From positions 1-64,000 of the forward strand of contig CAYJBH010000005.1 of NCBI GenBank assembly GCA_964368625.1: a DNA stretch of 64,000 nucleotides. The letters run 5' to 3'. The translations under genes were made by a program, and so were the position numbers. The stretch is from CAYJBH01 sp964368625. Its GTDB lineage: Bacteria > Bacillota > Clostridia > Oscillospirales > Ruminococcaceae. This document shows, one piece after another, positions 43,145 through 51,681 of the stretch; the first letter of the stretch is position 1, and each line of letters opens with the position of its first letter. A model generated the notes under the pieces. It did no database searches. It saw only the letters and a program-made list of their open reading frames with translations, and was not told the DNA's origin.

Positions 43145-43395
43145 CCATGGCATCAAAAAAGCTTATTAAGTAAAATTAGATAGGCATGCTACCGAGAGCT
43201 ATCTTCACGATGCGAATTTCACAATTTTACAATTGGCAAAGCCATTTGCGTGTTAGTTTGCCGAAAAGAGCTGGATATACCCTGCTCGGGGTTGCCGAAC
43301 TTTTTCAACCGCCTAACCAACATCCTTAAACGGCGCTCGTTCTTAATGTTTTAAAGGATATAGCAAAAATGAATATTCTACATAAAACCTACAAA

Positions 43396-44220
43396 TTAAA
43401 ATGTAAAAGTTTCTGGGTGAGAACCTACTCTTTCATCTTTATTTAAATCGTTTATCGCCTTCATCTCCTCTTGGCTCAACTCGAAATTAAATACATCGTT
43501 GTTCTGAACAATTCTTTCCTTATGAGTTGATTTTGGAAGAACAATTACATCTCTTTGTATATTCCATCTAATAATAACCTGTGCTGAAGATTTACCATAT
43601 TTTTCGCCTATTGAAACCAAAACCTCGTTTGCCAGCAACTCTGCAGCGGTAGTTCCGCCGCCCAGTGGGCTCCAAGCCTCTATCGCCATGCCTAAATCCT
43701 TGCAATAGTTAATTAGCTCATAGTTAGAAAGCCTTGGGTGTGACTCAATTTGATTAATCATCGGCATAATTTCTGCCCTTGAAAGCAGTGCATCAAAATG
43801 AACCTTATGAAAGTTGCTAACACCGATAGATTTTACAAGACCCTCTTTATAAAGTTTTTCTATCTCAAGCCAGGCTTCAACAAAGCCATCTGCTGCCCAG
43901 TGGATTAGATATAAATCCAGATAATCCAGCTGTAAGGCCTTTAGGCTTTTTTCAAACGCTTCTCTCGTATTTTTTCGTCGTATATCCTCGTTCCAAAGTT
44001 TAGTAGTTACAAATAGGTCTTCCCTTTTAACGGCAGATTCTTTTATCGCCTTTCCAACGCTCTCCTCATTGCCATAAATCATTGCCGTATCTATATGGCG
44101 ATAGCCTGCTTCAATAGCCCATTTAACTGAGTTCTCGGTTTCTTGACCGTTAGGTGTTAAAAAAACACCAAGACCTACCATTGGTATTTCGCGTCCACTA
44201 GCTAGTTTAGATCTAATCAT
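43396..44220 (-). CDS. Aldo/keto reductase
   Basis: The 274-residue NADPH-dependent oxidoreductase has the AKR tetrad: Asp and Tyr in YRHIDTAMIYGNEESVGKAI, Lys in FVTTKLWNED and His in YLDLYLIHWA. The phosphate-binding end VLPKSTHKERIVQN is also present. Resembles the YvgN/2,5-diketogluconate reductase group. Monocistronic; substrate unknown. Confidence 0.92.
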   Translation of the reverse strand: MIRSKLASGREIPMVGLGVFLTPNGQETENSVKWAIEAGYRHIDTAMIYGNEESVGKAIKESAVKREDLFVTTKLWNEDIRRKNTREAFEKSLKALQLDYLDLYLIHWAADGFVEAWLEIEKLYKEGLVKSIGVSNFHKVHFDALLSRAEIMPMINQIESHPRLSNYELINYCKDLGMAIEAWSPLGGGTTAAELLANEVLVSIGEKYGKSSAQVIIRWNIQRDVIVLPKSTHKERIVQNNDVFNFELSQEEMKAINDLNKDERVGSHPETFTF

Positions 44221-44437
44221 AATTAGTAACTTCCTTTCTTAACTTAATAACCGAGATATAATTATAACACATGTTAATTTAAATAGAAATAGCCATAAAA
44301 TAAGTTTCTGTTCTCATCCTAAATTATAGCCATGTTTAATTACAGATAACCAGATAAAACCATTTGTAGCCACCACTTATTTTTTTGATGTTATTATGCA
44401 AAAGCAAAGGGGTTAATTTAACTAAAAAGTATCGCAC

Positions 44438-44483
44438 AAAAAAAATATGCACTCACAAATAACATCGTTTATTTGCAAGTACA
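44438..44483 (-). terminator. Terminator of the GNAT gene
   Basis: A 15-bp stem with a few wobble pairs (44448-44462 with 44469-44483) is followed on the minus strand by eight T residues, 18 bp after the stop codon. Confidence 0.65.
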
Positions 44484-44500
44484 CATTATTAACTCTCATT

Positions 44501-45013
44501 TTACCCTTCAAATATTTCCTTAACATAAACAACTGTTCCGCCGATATGTTGGCTTTTATTGCTTAGGCTAATTGCCATAAAGTTTTCGCATGGAACATCA
44601 AAAGGGGCCTTAATTCCAAATTCACCGGCCGGCTTAAAACCTACCCTTGGATAATATTTTTCGCTACCTAAAACAACTATAATATCATATCCCAATGATT
44701 TTGCAACCTCATGACCTTTTTTCATAAGCGCCGTTCCAACGCCTTTTTTTTGTGCAGTTGGCAATACCGAAAGTGGCGCTAGGGCTAGAGCTGTTTCATT
44801 GCCGATCATTGCTTTTGTATAGATAACATGCCCTATAATCTTATCGTCCTCCTCGGCAACTAGGGATAATTCCTTGATAAAGCCTTCGCTTTTTCTAAGC
44901 TTCTCAACAAGGTTATGTTCGTTGTTATCGGTATGTTCTGCGTTTTCAAAAGCTGATTTAACAAGGTTATGAACTTCCTGATAATCATCTATTCGCTCCT
45001 GTCTTATCAACAT
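44501..45013 (-). CDS. GNAT family N-acetyltransferase, YhbS-like
   Basis: The 170-residue protein reads IRQERIDDYQEVHNLVKSAF at the start and has the GNAT core LAPLSVLPTAQKKGVGTALM (about 82-101). GSEKYYPRVGFKPAGEFGIK is typical of the YhbS-like group. The acceptor is unknown. It is 76 bp downstream of the kinase gene on the same strand. Confidence 0.88.
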   Translation of the reverse strand: MLIRQERIDDYQEVHNLVKSAFENAEHTDNNEHNLVEKLRKSEGFIKELSLVAEEDDKIIGHVIYTKAMIGNETALALAPLSVLPTAQKKGVGTALMKKGHEVAKSLGYDIIVVLGSEKYYPRVGFKPAGEFGIKAPFDVPCENFMAISLSNKSQHIGGTVVYVKEIFEG

Positions 45014-45089
45014 AGTTTACCTCCCTTTTCAATGTCAACTGCTGTTGCTGTGCTCAGCTTCAACATCTTCATTAAAATATAATTTTATA

Positions 45090-46205
45090 TTACAGATATG
45101 ATTGTATTACATTTTTCATATCCTGCCATGCATTTTCCATATCGGCAACAAGCTTAAACTGCGTTCTCGCCCTATCCAAATTTTGGTTTTCTCGTGTTGT
45201 TTTAAAGTATACGTCACCTTCTAAATGATCGGTTAAAAACCTCATGCCGCATTCCAGTGTCATAAGCTTTGCGCCCAGCGGCATAAATTCAATTTCTGCC
45301 TTGGTTAAGCTCCCATCACAACCTTCTAAAAAACCTTTCGCGTAGATATCAAACAGTTCTAGATCAAAATTAACCTTTGAAAGATCGATTTCATCCTCGG
45401 CGCTGTGGTTTGCTCCAAAACGTATAGAGTCACCAAAATCATTTATAGAAAGACCTGGCATAACTGTATCTAGATCGATAACGCAGATACCATCTCCACT
45501 TTTATTATCCATCATAACGTTGTTTAGCTTGGTATCATTGTGGGTAACCCTTAACGGGAGTATGCCGTCTCTTAAGGCGTTTAGTGCCAGGGCGCAGTCC
45601 TCCTCTCGTTTCAGTGCAAATTCTATCTCGTTTGTAACATCCTTAACCCTGCCAAACTTGTCCTCTTTTATTGCTATTTTTAAGTTTTCAAGCCTCTTAA
45701 CTGTGTTATGAAAATCCTTGATTGTCTCATGAAGTGTATCCGCCGGATAATCTGTTAGCAATCGTTGAAAGTTTCCGAACGCCTTGCCGGATGCATAAAA
45801 AAGTAGAGGAGTATCTGCCTTTTCAAGTGTAACTGCATTCTCTATAAAGCTATATAAACGCCAAGCCCGTCCCTCTTCATCGGTGTAAAAGCTTTTACCT
45901 TCACCGGTTCTGATAACGGTTAGTGTCTCTCGCTCGGTATCGCCGCCCTTTTCAACTATAATTTTTTTAAGATAATCGGTAACACCGCAGATGTTTTCCA
46001 TCAACTCGGCCGGCTTTTTAAAAGCCTTGTCGCTAATCCTTTGCAAAATGTATCTAACGCAGTCGCCCTTCTCGGTTTGGGTATATACACAAAATGTGTT
46101 GTTCACATGTCCATGACCGTAGGGAACAGCGCCAACAATCTCCGCTTCAATATTATAAGCTGCTATGGCTGAGGGTAATGTGGCTAATAAAGGTTTATTC
46201 ATCAT
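45090..46205 (-). CDS. NahK-like sugar kinase (APH fold)
   Basis: About 371 residues from ATG 46205 (AAGGA 5 bp upstream; TTG 46208 and ATG 46202 are alternatives). The aminoglycoside-phosphotransferase fold has catalytic loop LRVTHNDTKLNNVMMD (about 215-230) and metal motif VCVIDLDTVMPG-like ICVIDLDTVMPG. YGHGHVNNTFCV near the N-terminus is the nucleotide loop. Bifidobacterial N-acetylhexosamine 1-kinase has the same motifs. It lies downstream of the LacI gene, so it probably phosphorylates a sugar released by the glycan locus. Confidence 0.8.
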   Translation of the reverse strand: MMNKPLLATLPSAIAAYNIEAEIVGAVPYGHGHVNNTFCVYTQTEKGDCVRYILQRISDKAFKKPAELMENICGVTDYLKKIIVEKGGDTERETLTVIRTGEGKSFYTDEEGRAWRLYSFIENAVTLEKADTPLLFYASGKAFGNFQRLLTDYPADTLHETIKDFHNTVKRLENLKIAIKEDKFGRVKDVTNEIEFALKREEDCALALNALRDGILPLRVTHNDTKLNNVMMDNKSGDGICVIDLDTVMPGLSINDFGDSIRFGANHSAEDEIDLSKVNFDLELFDIYAKGFLEGCDGSLTKAEIEFMPLGAKLMTLECGMRFLTDHLEGDVYFKTTRENQNLDRARTQFKLVADMENAWQDMKNVIQSYL

Positions 46206-46267
46206 CAATATCCTTTCTTTTTATTCATGTCTTTTTTTTCGTTAGTTCGTGCTGTTCTATATGTTTA

Positions 46268-47227
46268 TTAATCTAAAGTTTTAATAGATTCTCCCTCAAT
46301 AATTCTTGTGCTTAACCGCTGGGTTATCGGATACCCCGTCATATCCCCTATTATTCTTTTGCTAAGCAGCTCAAAACTGTTTTGTGCTAGCTCCTCTATC
46401 GGTTGTTCAACATAGCTAATCGGCTTTAACAAAAATTTATTTAGGCCAAGTTCGTCAAATCCTATAAAGGTTAAATCCTTTGGGTATTCCAACTTTAAGC
46501 ACATAAAGGCTCTAAGACACGATATTGTTGTGTCGTAGTTAGTAGCCATTAGTGCTGTTGGCCTGTTGTTTGCTTTAATCAACCCGGAAAGTTCTTCAAC
46601 TACAGATTCATCACAGCTACCATCAATTATATATTCTTCGTTAATACCAAGTCCATAATCCTTAACCGCTCTTTTATATCCATTAAGGCGTTCGTCTCCC
46701 ATTAACATAAGTGAACCGGATGTTACAATGGCTATCTCTCGATGCCCACATTGTATCAGATGTTCTACGCAGTTATAGGAAGCCTGAGTATTAAAGGTTA
46801 ATATCTGATCGCATATAGGCGGGGTTATCATCATATCAACCAGAACTACCGGCAACTCCTCTGCCAGCGGTTTTATATCTACTGCGCTCTCCTTGTTTGG
46901 TGGATGTATAATTAAGCCATCTAGATTAAGCGAAAGAATATGCTCACAATCAACTTTTAAATCCTTGCTCACTATTACAATCATCTTATGGGTTGTTTTT
47001 GAAAGATGCTTTTCAAGACATCCAAGCATTTCACCCGAAAATGAATCGTTAATAACCGGTACAATAACACCAATGTTAAGTTGCCGTAAAAACCTACCAT
47101 CGCACATCTCGATAGCGCGTTCAATTTTATCTTTTGTTGATTGCTTTAGCTGGCATCCGTTTCGATATCTTGAAACCGTTCCGATGCCTACGTTAGCCAA
47201 TTTCGCAATTTCCCTCGTTGAAAGCAT
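46268..47227 (-). CDS. LacI-family transcriptional regulator
   Basis: About 319 residues from ATG 47227; the longer TTG start would add four residues not usual in the family. The HTH reads STREIAKLANVGIGTVSRYR with the hinge following, and the periplasmic-binding-like domain includes LNLDGLIIHPPN, ALMATNYDTTISCLRAF and TFIGFDELGLNKF. Transcribed divergently from the sugar importer, whose promoter region carries several TTGAAC/GTTCAA dyads, so it should control the glycan locus. Confidence 0.9.
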   Translation of the reverse strand: MLSTREIAKLANVGIGTVSRYRNGCQLKQSTKDKIERAIEMCDGRFLRQLNIGVIVPVINDSFSGEMLGCLEKHLSKTTHKMIVIVSKDLKVDCEHILSLNLDGLIIHPPNKESAVDIKPLAEELPVVLVDMMITPPICDQILTFNTQASYNCVEHLIQCGHREIAIVTSGSLMLMGDERLNGYKRAVKDYGLGINEEYIIDGSCDESVVEELSGLIKANNRPTALMATNYDTTISCLRAFMCLKLEYPKDLTFIGFDELGLNKFLLKPISYVEQPIEELAQNSFELLSKRIIGDMTGYPITQRLSTRIIEGESIKTLD

Positions 47228-47301
47228 ATTCTTACCCAATATATTATTTGTTCAATTTATTATTGCATTTATATCACTTTAAGTCAATACTTTTCTTCAT
47301 C

Positions 47302-47327
47302 TGTTCAAAACTAAATATAGTTGAACA
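47302..47327. promoter_or_regulatory. TTGAACA dyad between lacI and the importer
   Basis: TGTTCAA (47302-47308) mirrors TTGAACA (47321-47327). The direct 11-mer TTGAACACAGC at 47321-47331 recurs at 47474-47484 just after the importer -10 box. Likely regulator contacts. Confidence 0.5.
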
Positions 47328-47388
47328 CAGCACTTACATTCATTAACTCTAACATAAAGCGTTTAAATAAACCATTTTAAGCTTAAGC

Positions 47389-47404
47389 GTTCATATTTTT
47401 GAAC
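47389..47404. promoter_or_regulatory. GTTCA-type dyad upstream of the importer promoter
   Basis: GTTCATATTTTTGAAC is a 16-bp near-palindrome with the same half-site as 47302-47327, a candidate LacI-family operator. Confidence 0.5.
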
Positions 47405-47445
47405 CAAAATAAATTAATCGTTCCAATGTTTGTAGCTTTAGCGAA

Positions 47446-47474
47446 TTGATTTATTGAACACCTTGTTGTAGAAT
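47446..47474 (+). promoter_or_regulatory. Promoter of the glycan importer operon
   Basis: TTGATT (47446-47451), a 17-bp spacer containing TTGAACA and TAGAAT (47469-47474). Confidence 0.6.
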
Positions 47475-47517
47475 TGAACACAGCTTAACAAATCGATTAA
47501 AATTATTGGAGGAAATT

Positions 47518-48837
47518 ATGAAAAGAAAACTTTTATCACTATTGTTGGCATCGGTAATGTTGTTTAGCTTTGCAGCTTGTGGCAGCACCGAAACAACAAC
47601 TAGCACTGCAACCCCTGAAACCACATCTGAGTCGACCGAAACCGAAGGGGAAACAACAGATTCTACCGGTGATGGTGGCAAGCTGGTTTATTGGTCGATG
47701 TGGAACGAGACCGAACCTCAGGGACAGGTTATGAGCGAAGCTATTGCTGCTTATACCGAAAAAACAGGCATCGAGATTGAAATTCAATGGAAGGGACGCG
47801 ACGTTAATACCCTAGCACAACCTGCAATACAGGCAGGCGAGCAGGTTGACATCTTTGAGGGCTACCTATTTGAAATTCTAAACCGTTATGTTCCGGAAGG
47901 ACTGGTAATCCCTGTAGACGACTACCTAACACAGACATACGACACAACAGGTGGACTTCCTTATAATGAAGCTGTTGATACAAGATGGCTTGATGTTATC
48001 AGCAAATACAGCGAAGATGGCATGACCTACGGTGCTCCAATCCAGGGCAATGTTCAGATGTTCTTCTATAACATGGACATATTTGAAGAGGCCGGGGTTA
48101 CAGCTACACCAACAACATGGGAAGAGTTCCTAGCAGTTTGCGAGCAGATAAAGGCTGCCGGCTACATACCGCTTACAGTTGACGATGCATACTACGGCTG
48201 GCTTATCGGCAATTATCTCTCAAGGGCTGTAGGCGTTGAAGAAGCAGAACGTATCATTAACGAAGCAGACTATGATGCACCTGCCGTTCTTGAAATGGCA
48301 AACGCATACGCACATATGGTTGAACTAGGTTACATTTCTGAATATGCAACAGGCAACAAATTCCCTGCAGGTCAGCAAGAGGTTGCTCTTGGCGAGGTTG
48401 CAATGTACTTTAATGGTTCATGGTTACCAAACGAACTTCTTCCAACAACCGGACCTGATTTCAACTGGGGTGGATTCCTGTTCCCAACCGTTGAAGGTGG
48501 TGTTGAGCCTGCAACAACAACAGATTACGGCTCAATGGTATTTGCAATAACCTCTACCTGTGAAATGCCAAACGAAGCATTCGACTTTATCTCCTTTATG
48601 ACAACCGGTGAATGGGATGCTACACTTGCCGAAAGATCTGCCGGTATACCGGTAAGCAACGATGCACAATGGCCCGGATTGTTATCTAACATAAAGGAAG
48701 CCTTCGGTGGTATTACCGACCATAAGATGGTTGTAGTTACTAACACTGATTCCGACACTACAATGAAATCTGCATTTGGAACACTTCTTGGTGGTGGAAT
48801 GACAGGCGAAGAATATGTAGCCGCTATAAAAGGCTAA
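47518..48837 (+). CDS. Sugar ABC transporter, substrate-binding lipoprotein (family 1)
   Basis: About 439 residues from ATG 47518, with GGAGG 5 bp upstream. Lipoprotein signal LLASVMLFSFAAC with acceptor Cys20, then a Thr/Glu-rich linker (about 21-55) and the family-1 binding fold: LVYWSMWNETEPQGQVMSEA, GYIPLTVDDAYYGWLIGNYL and EVAMYFNGSWLPNEL. Substrate probably an oligosaccharide. A strong stem-loop just after it probably keeps its expression above that of the permeases. Confidence 0.9.
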   Translation: MKRKLLSLLLASVMLFSFAACGSTETTTSTATPETTSESTETEGETTDSTGDGGKLVYWSMWNETEPQGQVMSEAIAAYTEKTGIEIEIQWKGRDVNTLAQPAIQAGEQVDIFEGYLFEILNRYVPEGLVIPVDDYLTQTYDTTGGLPYNEAVDTRWLDVISKYSEDGMTYGAPIQGNVQMFFYNMDIFEEAGVTATPTTWEEFLAVCEQIKAAGYIPLTVDDAYYGWLIGNYLSRAVGVEEAERIINEADYDAPAVLEMANAYAHMVELGYISEYATGNKFPAGQQEVALGEVAMYFNGSWLPNELLPTTGPDFNWGGFLFPTVEGGVEPATTTDYGSMVFAITSTCEMPNEAFDFISFMTTGEWDATLAERSAGIPVSNDAQWPGLLSNIKEAFGGITDHKMVVVTNTDSDTTMKSAFGTLLGGGMTGEEYVAAIKG

Positions 48838-48851
48838 AACAATTAGTTTCT

Positions 48852-48887
48852 GCCCCGCAGCTGTTGCAGTGAAAGCAGCTGCGGGGC
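48852..48887 (+). terminator. Intra-operon stem-loop after the binding-protein gene
   Basis: GCCCCGCAGCTG pairs with CAGCTGCGGGGC, a 12-bp GC-rich stem with a 12-nt loop, followed by TACTATTTTT. Probably a partial terminator or mRNA-stabilising loop. Confidence 0.75.
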
Positions 48888-48909
48888 TACTATTTTTAAA
48901 GAGGTGAGT

Positions 48910-49896
48910 ATGAAGATAGAGATTCCCATTGTAGTTGGGCAGAAAAAAACTATTTTGAGTGCCGACAGAAATAGCGTTACAAATTACTCGGGAAGGAACG
49001 TTTACCGTTGTGATAAAGATAGCATCACCATTGAGGTTGCCAACAACAAAAGCAAAAGAAACTGGTACTTTAACGACCATTGTTTCATCGAAGATAGCGA
49101 TGGAAACACTCATCTTTTTGCTATAAACAACCCCTATCCCGATAACTTAGAACAGCTTTATCTCTACCATCCTTACCTATCGCATTGCATTAAATTATCT
49201 AATGAGTCGCTATGGCGATTTGTAGATTTCGCCTTCGATGAAACCAAGGGCTGCAGCTATGTTGGCGCACCGTTTATCATCTACCAAGAGGCACAATCAA
49301 GGTATATTATGATTGTTGAAACCATGATAAACTCAAGGCGCGAGCTAATTATGGCACACTCAACAGACCTTTACAGCTGGAGTAAGGATGAAAAACCAAT
49401 ACTTACCGACCTTTGCTATACAAAACGAGATCCATGTATTATAAAGGAAGGCGAGGAGTACCTGATTTTTGTTTGTAATCCCAAAAAAGGCGGTTCCTCG
49501 GTAACGGTTGCCAAGACAAAAAACTTTACCGATTTCGTTTATCACGATTGCCTTTATATAGATGATGGCTCAGATTATGGTGGTATAGAATCACCCTTTG
49601 TTGTTAAAAGAAGCGGCGGTTACTATCTGTTTTTCACCTATGCGCATAGAAGTTACGACGAAACCCTGGTTATCTGGTCGAATGATTATCATAATTTTAA
49701 TATTGATAACTGCGTAACCACGTTAAATGCTCATGCTGCCGAGATAGTTACAATTAACAAGCAGGATTATTTATCTTCCTGCGGACCGGAAGATCTACAG
49801 GAACTAAGCGAGCGAGGGATTACGCTATCAAAGCTAGCATGGATTGAGATATCTACGTCCCTATTAGATAATAAATTGACGGAGGGCACATTTTGA
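48910..49896 (+). CDS. GH32/GH43-like five-bladed propeller protein
   Basis: About 328 residues from ATG 48910 (AGAGGTGAG upstream; GTG 48904 lies inside it). Repeated blade motifs of the GH32/43/130-type superfamily are visible: DHCFIEDSDGNTHLFAIN, AHSTDLYSWSKDEKPIL, RDPCIIKEGEEYLIFVC and GIESPFVVKRSGGYYLFF. The acidic residues of these blocks could form the active site, but exact family membership is not certain. No signal peptide, so it acts on imported sugars. Its stop overlaps the next start. Confidence 0.75.
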   Translation: MKIEIPIVVGQKKTILSADRNSVTNYSGRNVYRCDKDSITIEVANNKSKRNWYFNDHCFIEDSDGNTHLFAINNPYPDNLEQLYLYHPYLSHCIKLSNESLWRFVDFAFDETKGCSYVGAPFIIYQEAQSRYIMIVETMINSRRELIMAHSTDLYSWSKDEKPILTDLCYTKRDPCIIKEGEEYLIFVCNPKKGGSSVTVAKTKNFTDFVYHDCLYIDDGSDYGGIESPFVVKRSGGYYLFFTYAHRSYDETLVIWSNDYHNFNIDNCVTTLNAHAAEIVTINKQDYLSSCGPEDLQELSERGITLSKLAWIEISTSLLDNKLTEGTF

Positions 49897-50792
49897 AAAA
49901 GAAAAATCGCACCATGATAATATGTTTTTTAACTCCGGCACTGCTAACATATCTTATCATGTATCTTTACCCCACAATAAGAACCGTTTTAATGAGCTTT
50001 TTTGAGGTTGGTTCACTTACCCAACCGGTATCGGAGTGGTCATTTAACGGCATAGAAAACTATATTAACCTCTTTTCGGATGCTTTATTTATAAAAACAC
50101 TTGAAAACATTGGTAAGATATGGTTGTTTGGCGGAATTGGTTCACTGTCTGTCGCGCTATTTTTGGCCGTTATTCTTAACTCCGGCATAAGGTTTAAATC
50201 TTTTTATAGGGCTGTTATATATCTTCCAAATACGATATCCGCAATCGCCATGGGTACTATGTGGATTCAATATGTTTATTCGGCAAGATATGGTCTTTTA
50301 AAAGATATATTTACCTTTTTGGGATTAGATTCTTTGGCTTCAATCCAGTGGACATCAACCGAGTACATCTTCAGCTCGATGCTTGTTGCCTACTGTTTCG
50401 GCATGGTTGGTTATCAAATGCTTATCTTTCTTGCCGGCATTGATTCTATTCCGCAGGAGTTATCCGAGGCGGCCGTTGTTGACGGAGCTAACCGTTTCAC
50501 CACCTTTACGCGCATCACCTTCCCGCTGTTAAGAGGCACTGTACGAACCAATATTACCTTGTGGACAGTATCTACAGCCGGTTTCTTTGTTTGGTCTGAG
50601 GTGTTTTCTCCGATTAATCCGGATGCCGAGGTTATGACTCCAATGGTATACATGTATATGAGAGCATTCGGTTCAGGTACGGCTGCCACTAATATTGATA
50701 TCGGCCTTTCTGCAGCTGTCGGCATCGTGCTTGTGGTTATAATACTACTTTCATTCCTGGTTACGAATTTATTGATAAAAGATAACAAGTGA
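49893..50792 (+). CDS. Sugar ABC transporter permease (MalF type)
   Basis: The 299-residue protein starts at TTG 49893, supported by GGAGGG 7 bp upstream and a 4-bp TTGA overlap with the previous stop codon. Six helices; the EAA loop ELSEAAVVDGANRFTTFTRI followed by TFPLL (about 188-212) contacts the ATPase. No ATPase gene lies in this locus, so a shared MsmK-type ATPase elsewhere must power it. Confidence 0.9.
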   Translation: MKKKNRTMIICFLTPALLTYLIMYLYPTIRTVLMSFFEVGSLTQPVSEWSFNGIENYINLFSDALFIKTLENIGKIWLFGGIGSLSVALFLAVILNSGIRFKSFYRAVIYLPNTISAIAMGTMWIQYVYSARYGLLKDIFTFLGLDSLASIQWTSTEYIFSSMLVAYCFGMVGYQMLIFLAGIDSIPQELSEAAVVDGANRFTTFTRITFPLLRGTVRTNITLWTVSTAGFFVWSEVFSPINPDAEVMTPMVYMYMRAFGSGTAATNIDIGLSAAVGIVLVVIILLSFLVTNLLIKDNK

Positions 50793-50804
50793 TAGGAGAA
50801 CTAA

Positions 50805-51656
50805 ATGAATAATTTAAAAAGGGCAAAAAAGCATATTCCTTTAATACCGGGATACCTCATTGTAACGCTATGGTGCTTGTTCACCTTTGTGTTGGTTGGA
50901 TGGATTATTGCAGCTTCGTTCTCCACTACGAGAGATATTTTTAGTGGTGAGATATTTAGCTTTTCAGATGGAATAAGCTTTATAAACTATAAAAATGCAC
51001 TTTTTTCACATAACGTTGCAAGCTATTTTTTAAACTCTGTTATATACACCTGTTTTTCCGGGGTAGGTGCAATACTCATTGCCTGTCCTGCAGCTTATGT
51101 TCTTTCAAGATTTGTGTTTAAAGGCAGAGCATTTATTCTTAACCTATTTATAACCGCACTAAGCATCCCCAGCATCATGGTTGTAATGCCGCTTTACTCC
51201 CTTGCAATTCAGCTTGGGTTAACAAATTCTAAAAGCATGTTAACCGGACTTTATGTATGCATGTTAATACCTTTCACCGTGTTTTTTATGTGCAACTTTT
51301 TTCGAGACCTTCCCGAAAGTTTAGAGGAGGCTGCTGCGATTGACGGCGCTTCTCCGATGTATGCCTTCTGGAAGATAATGTTCCCTCTTGCTCAACCCGG
51401 AATTATCACGGTAGGCATATTTAACTTTTTAACAATATGGAACGAATATTTTATGTCGATTGTTTTTGCCGGAGATGCCGAAAACAAGCCGGTAGCGGCA
51501 GGGCTTCAGGCAATTGTTCAATCCATGACATACATAGGCGACTGGGCAGGATTATTTGCTGCCGTAGTTATAGTATTCTTGCCAACATTTATCATCTATG
51601 TTTTACTATCTGAAAAAATAATTGCCGGTGTAACCGGTGGCGCAGTAAAGGGCTAA
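50805..51656 (+). CDS. Sugar ABC transporter permease (MalG type)
   Basis: The 283-residue partner permease has the EAA loop SLEEAAAIDGASPMYAFWKI followed by MFPLAQPG (about 172-200) and the MalG-like end YVLLSEKIIAGVTGGAVKG. ATG 50805 follows TAGGAGA. It pairs with the MalF-type permease. Confidence 0.92.
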   Translation: MNNLKRAKKHIPLIPGYLIVTLWCLFTFVLVGWIIAASFSTTRDIFSGEIFSFSDGISFINYKNALFSHNVASYFLNSVIYTCFSGVGAILIACPAAYVLSRFVFKGRAFILNLFITALSIPSIMVVMPLYSLAIQLGLTNSKSMLTGLYVCMLIPFTVFFMCNFFRDLPESLEEAAAIDGASPMYAFWKIMFPLAQPGIITVGIFNFLTIWNEYFMSIVFAGDAENKPVAAGLQAIVQSMTYIGDWAGLFAAVVIVFLPTFIIYVLLSEKIIAGVTGGAVKG

Positions 51657-51681
51657 GCCCATAATCATTAAGGAGGATTTT

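Larger units (their letters stand above)
42747..43395. other. Intergenic region with promoter, operator and terminator
   Basis: A 649-bp stretch without a credible gene. It holds the MATE promoter/operator (42955-43017) and the terminator at 43119-43144. The part 43145-43395 is less A/T-rich and contains GGCAAAGCCAT, as in repeat copy B, but no convincing alignment beyond it. Confidence 0.5.

Noticed and set aside
43200..43330. Third copy of the 107-bp repeat
   Set aside because: GGCAAAGCCAT and a few short words match copy B, but the stems and the TTTTGCAC hairpin are absent.
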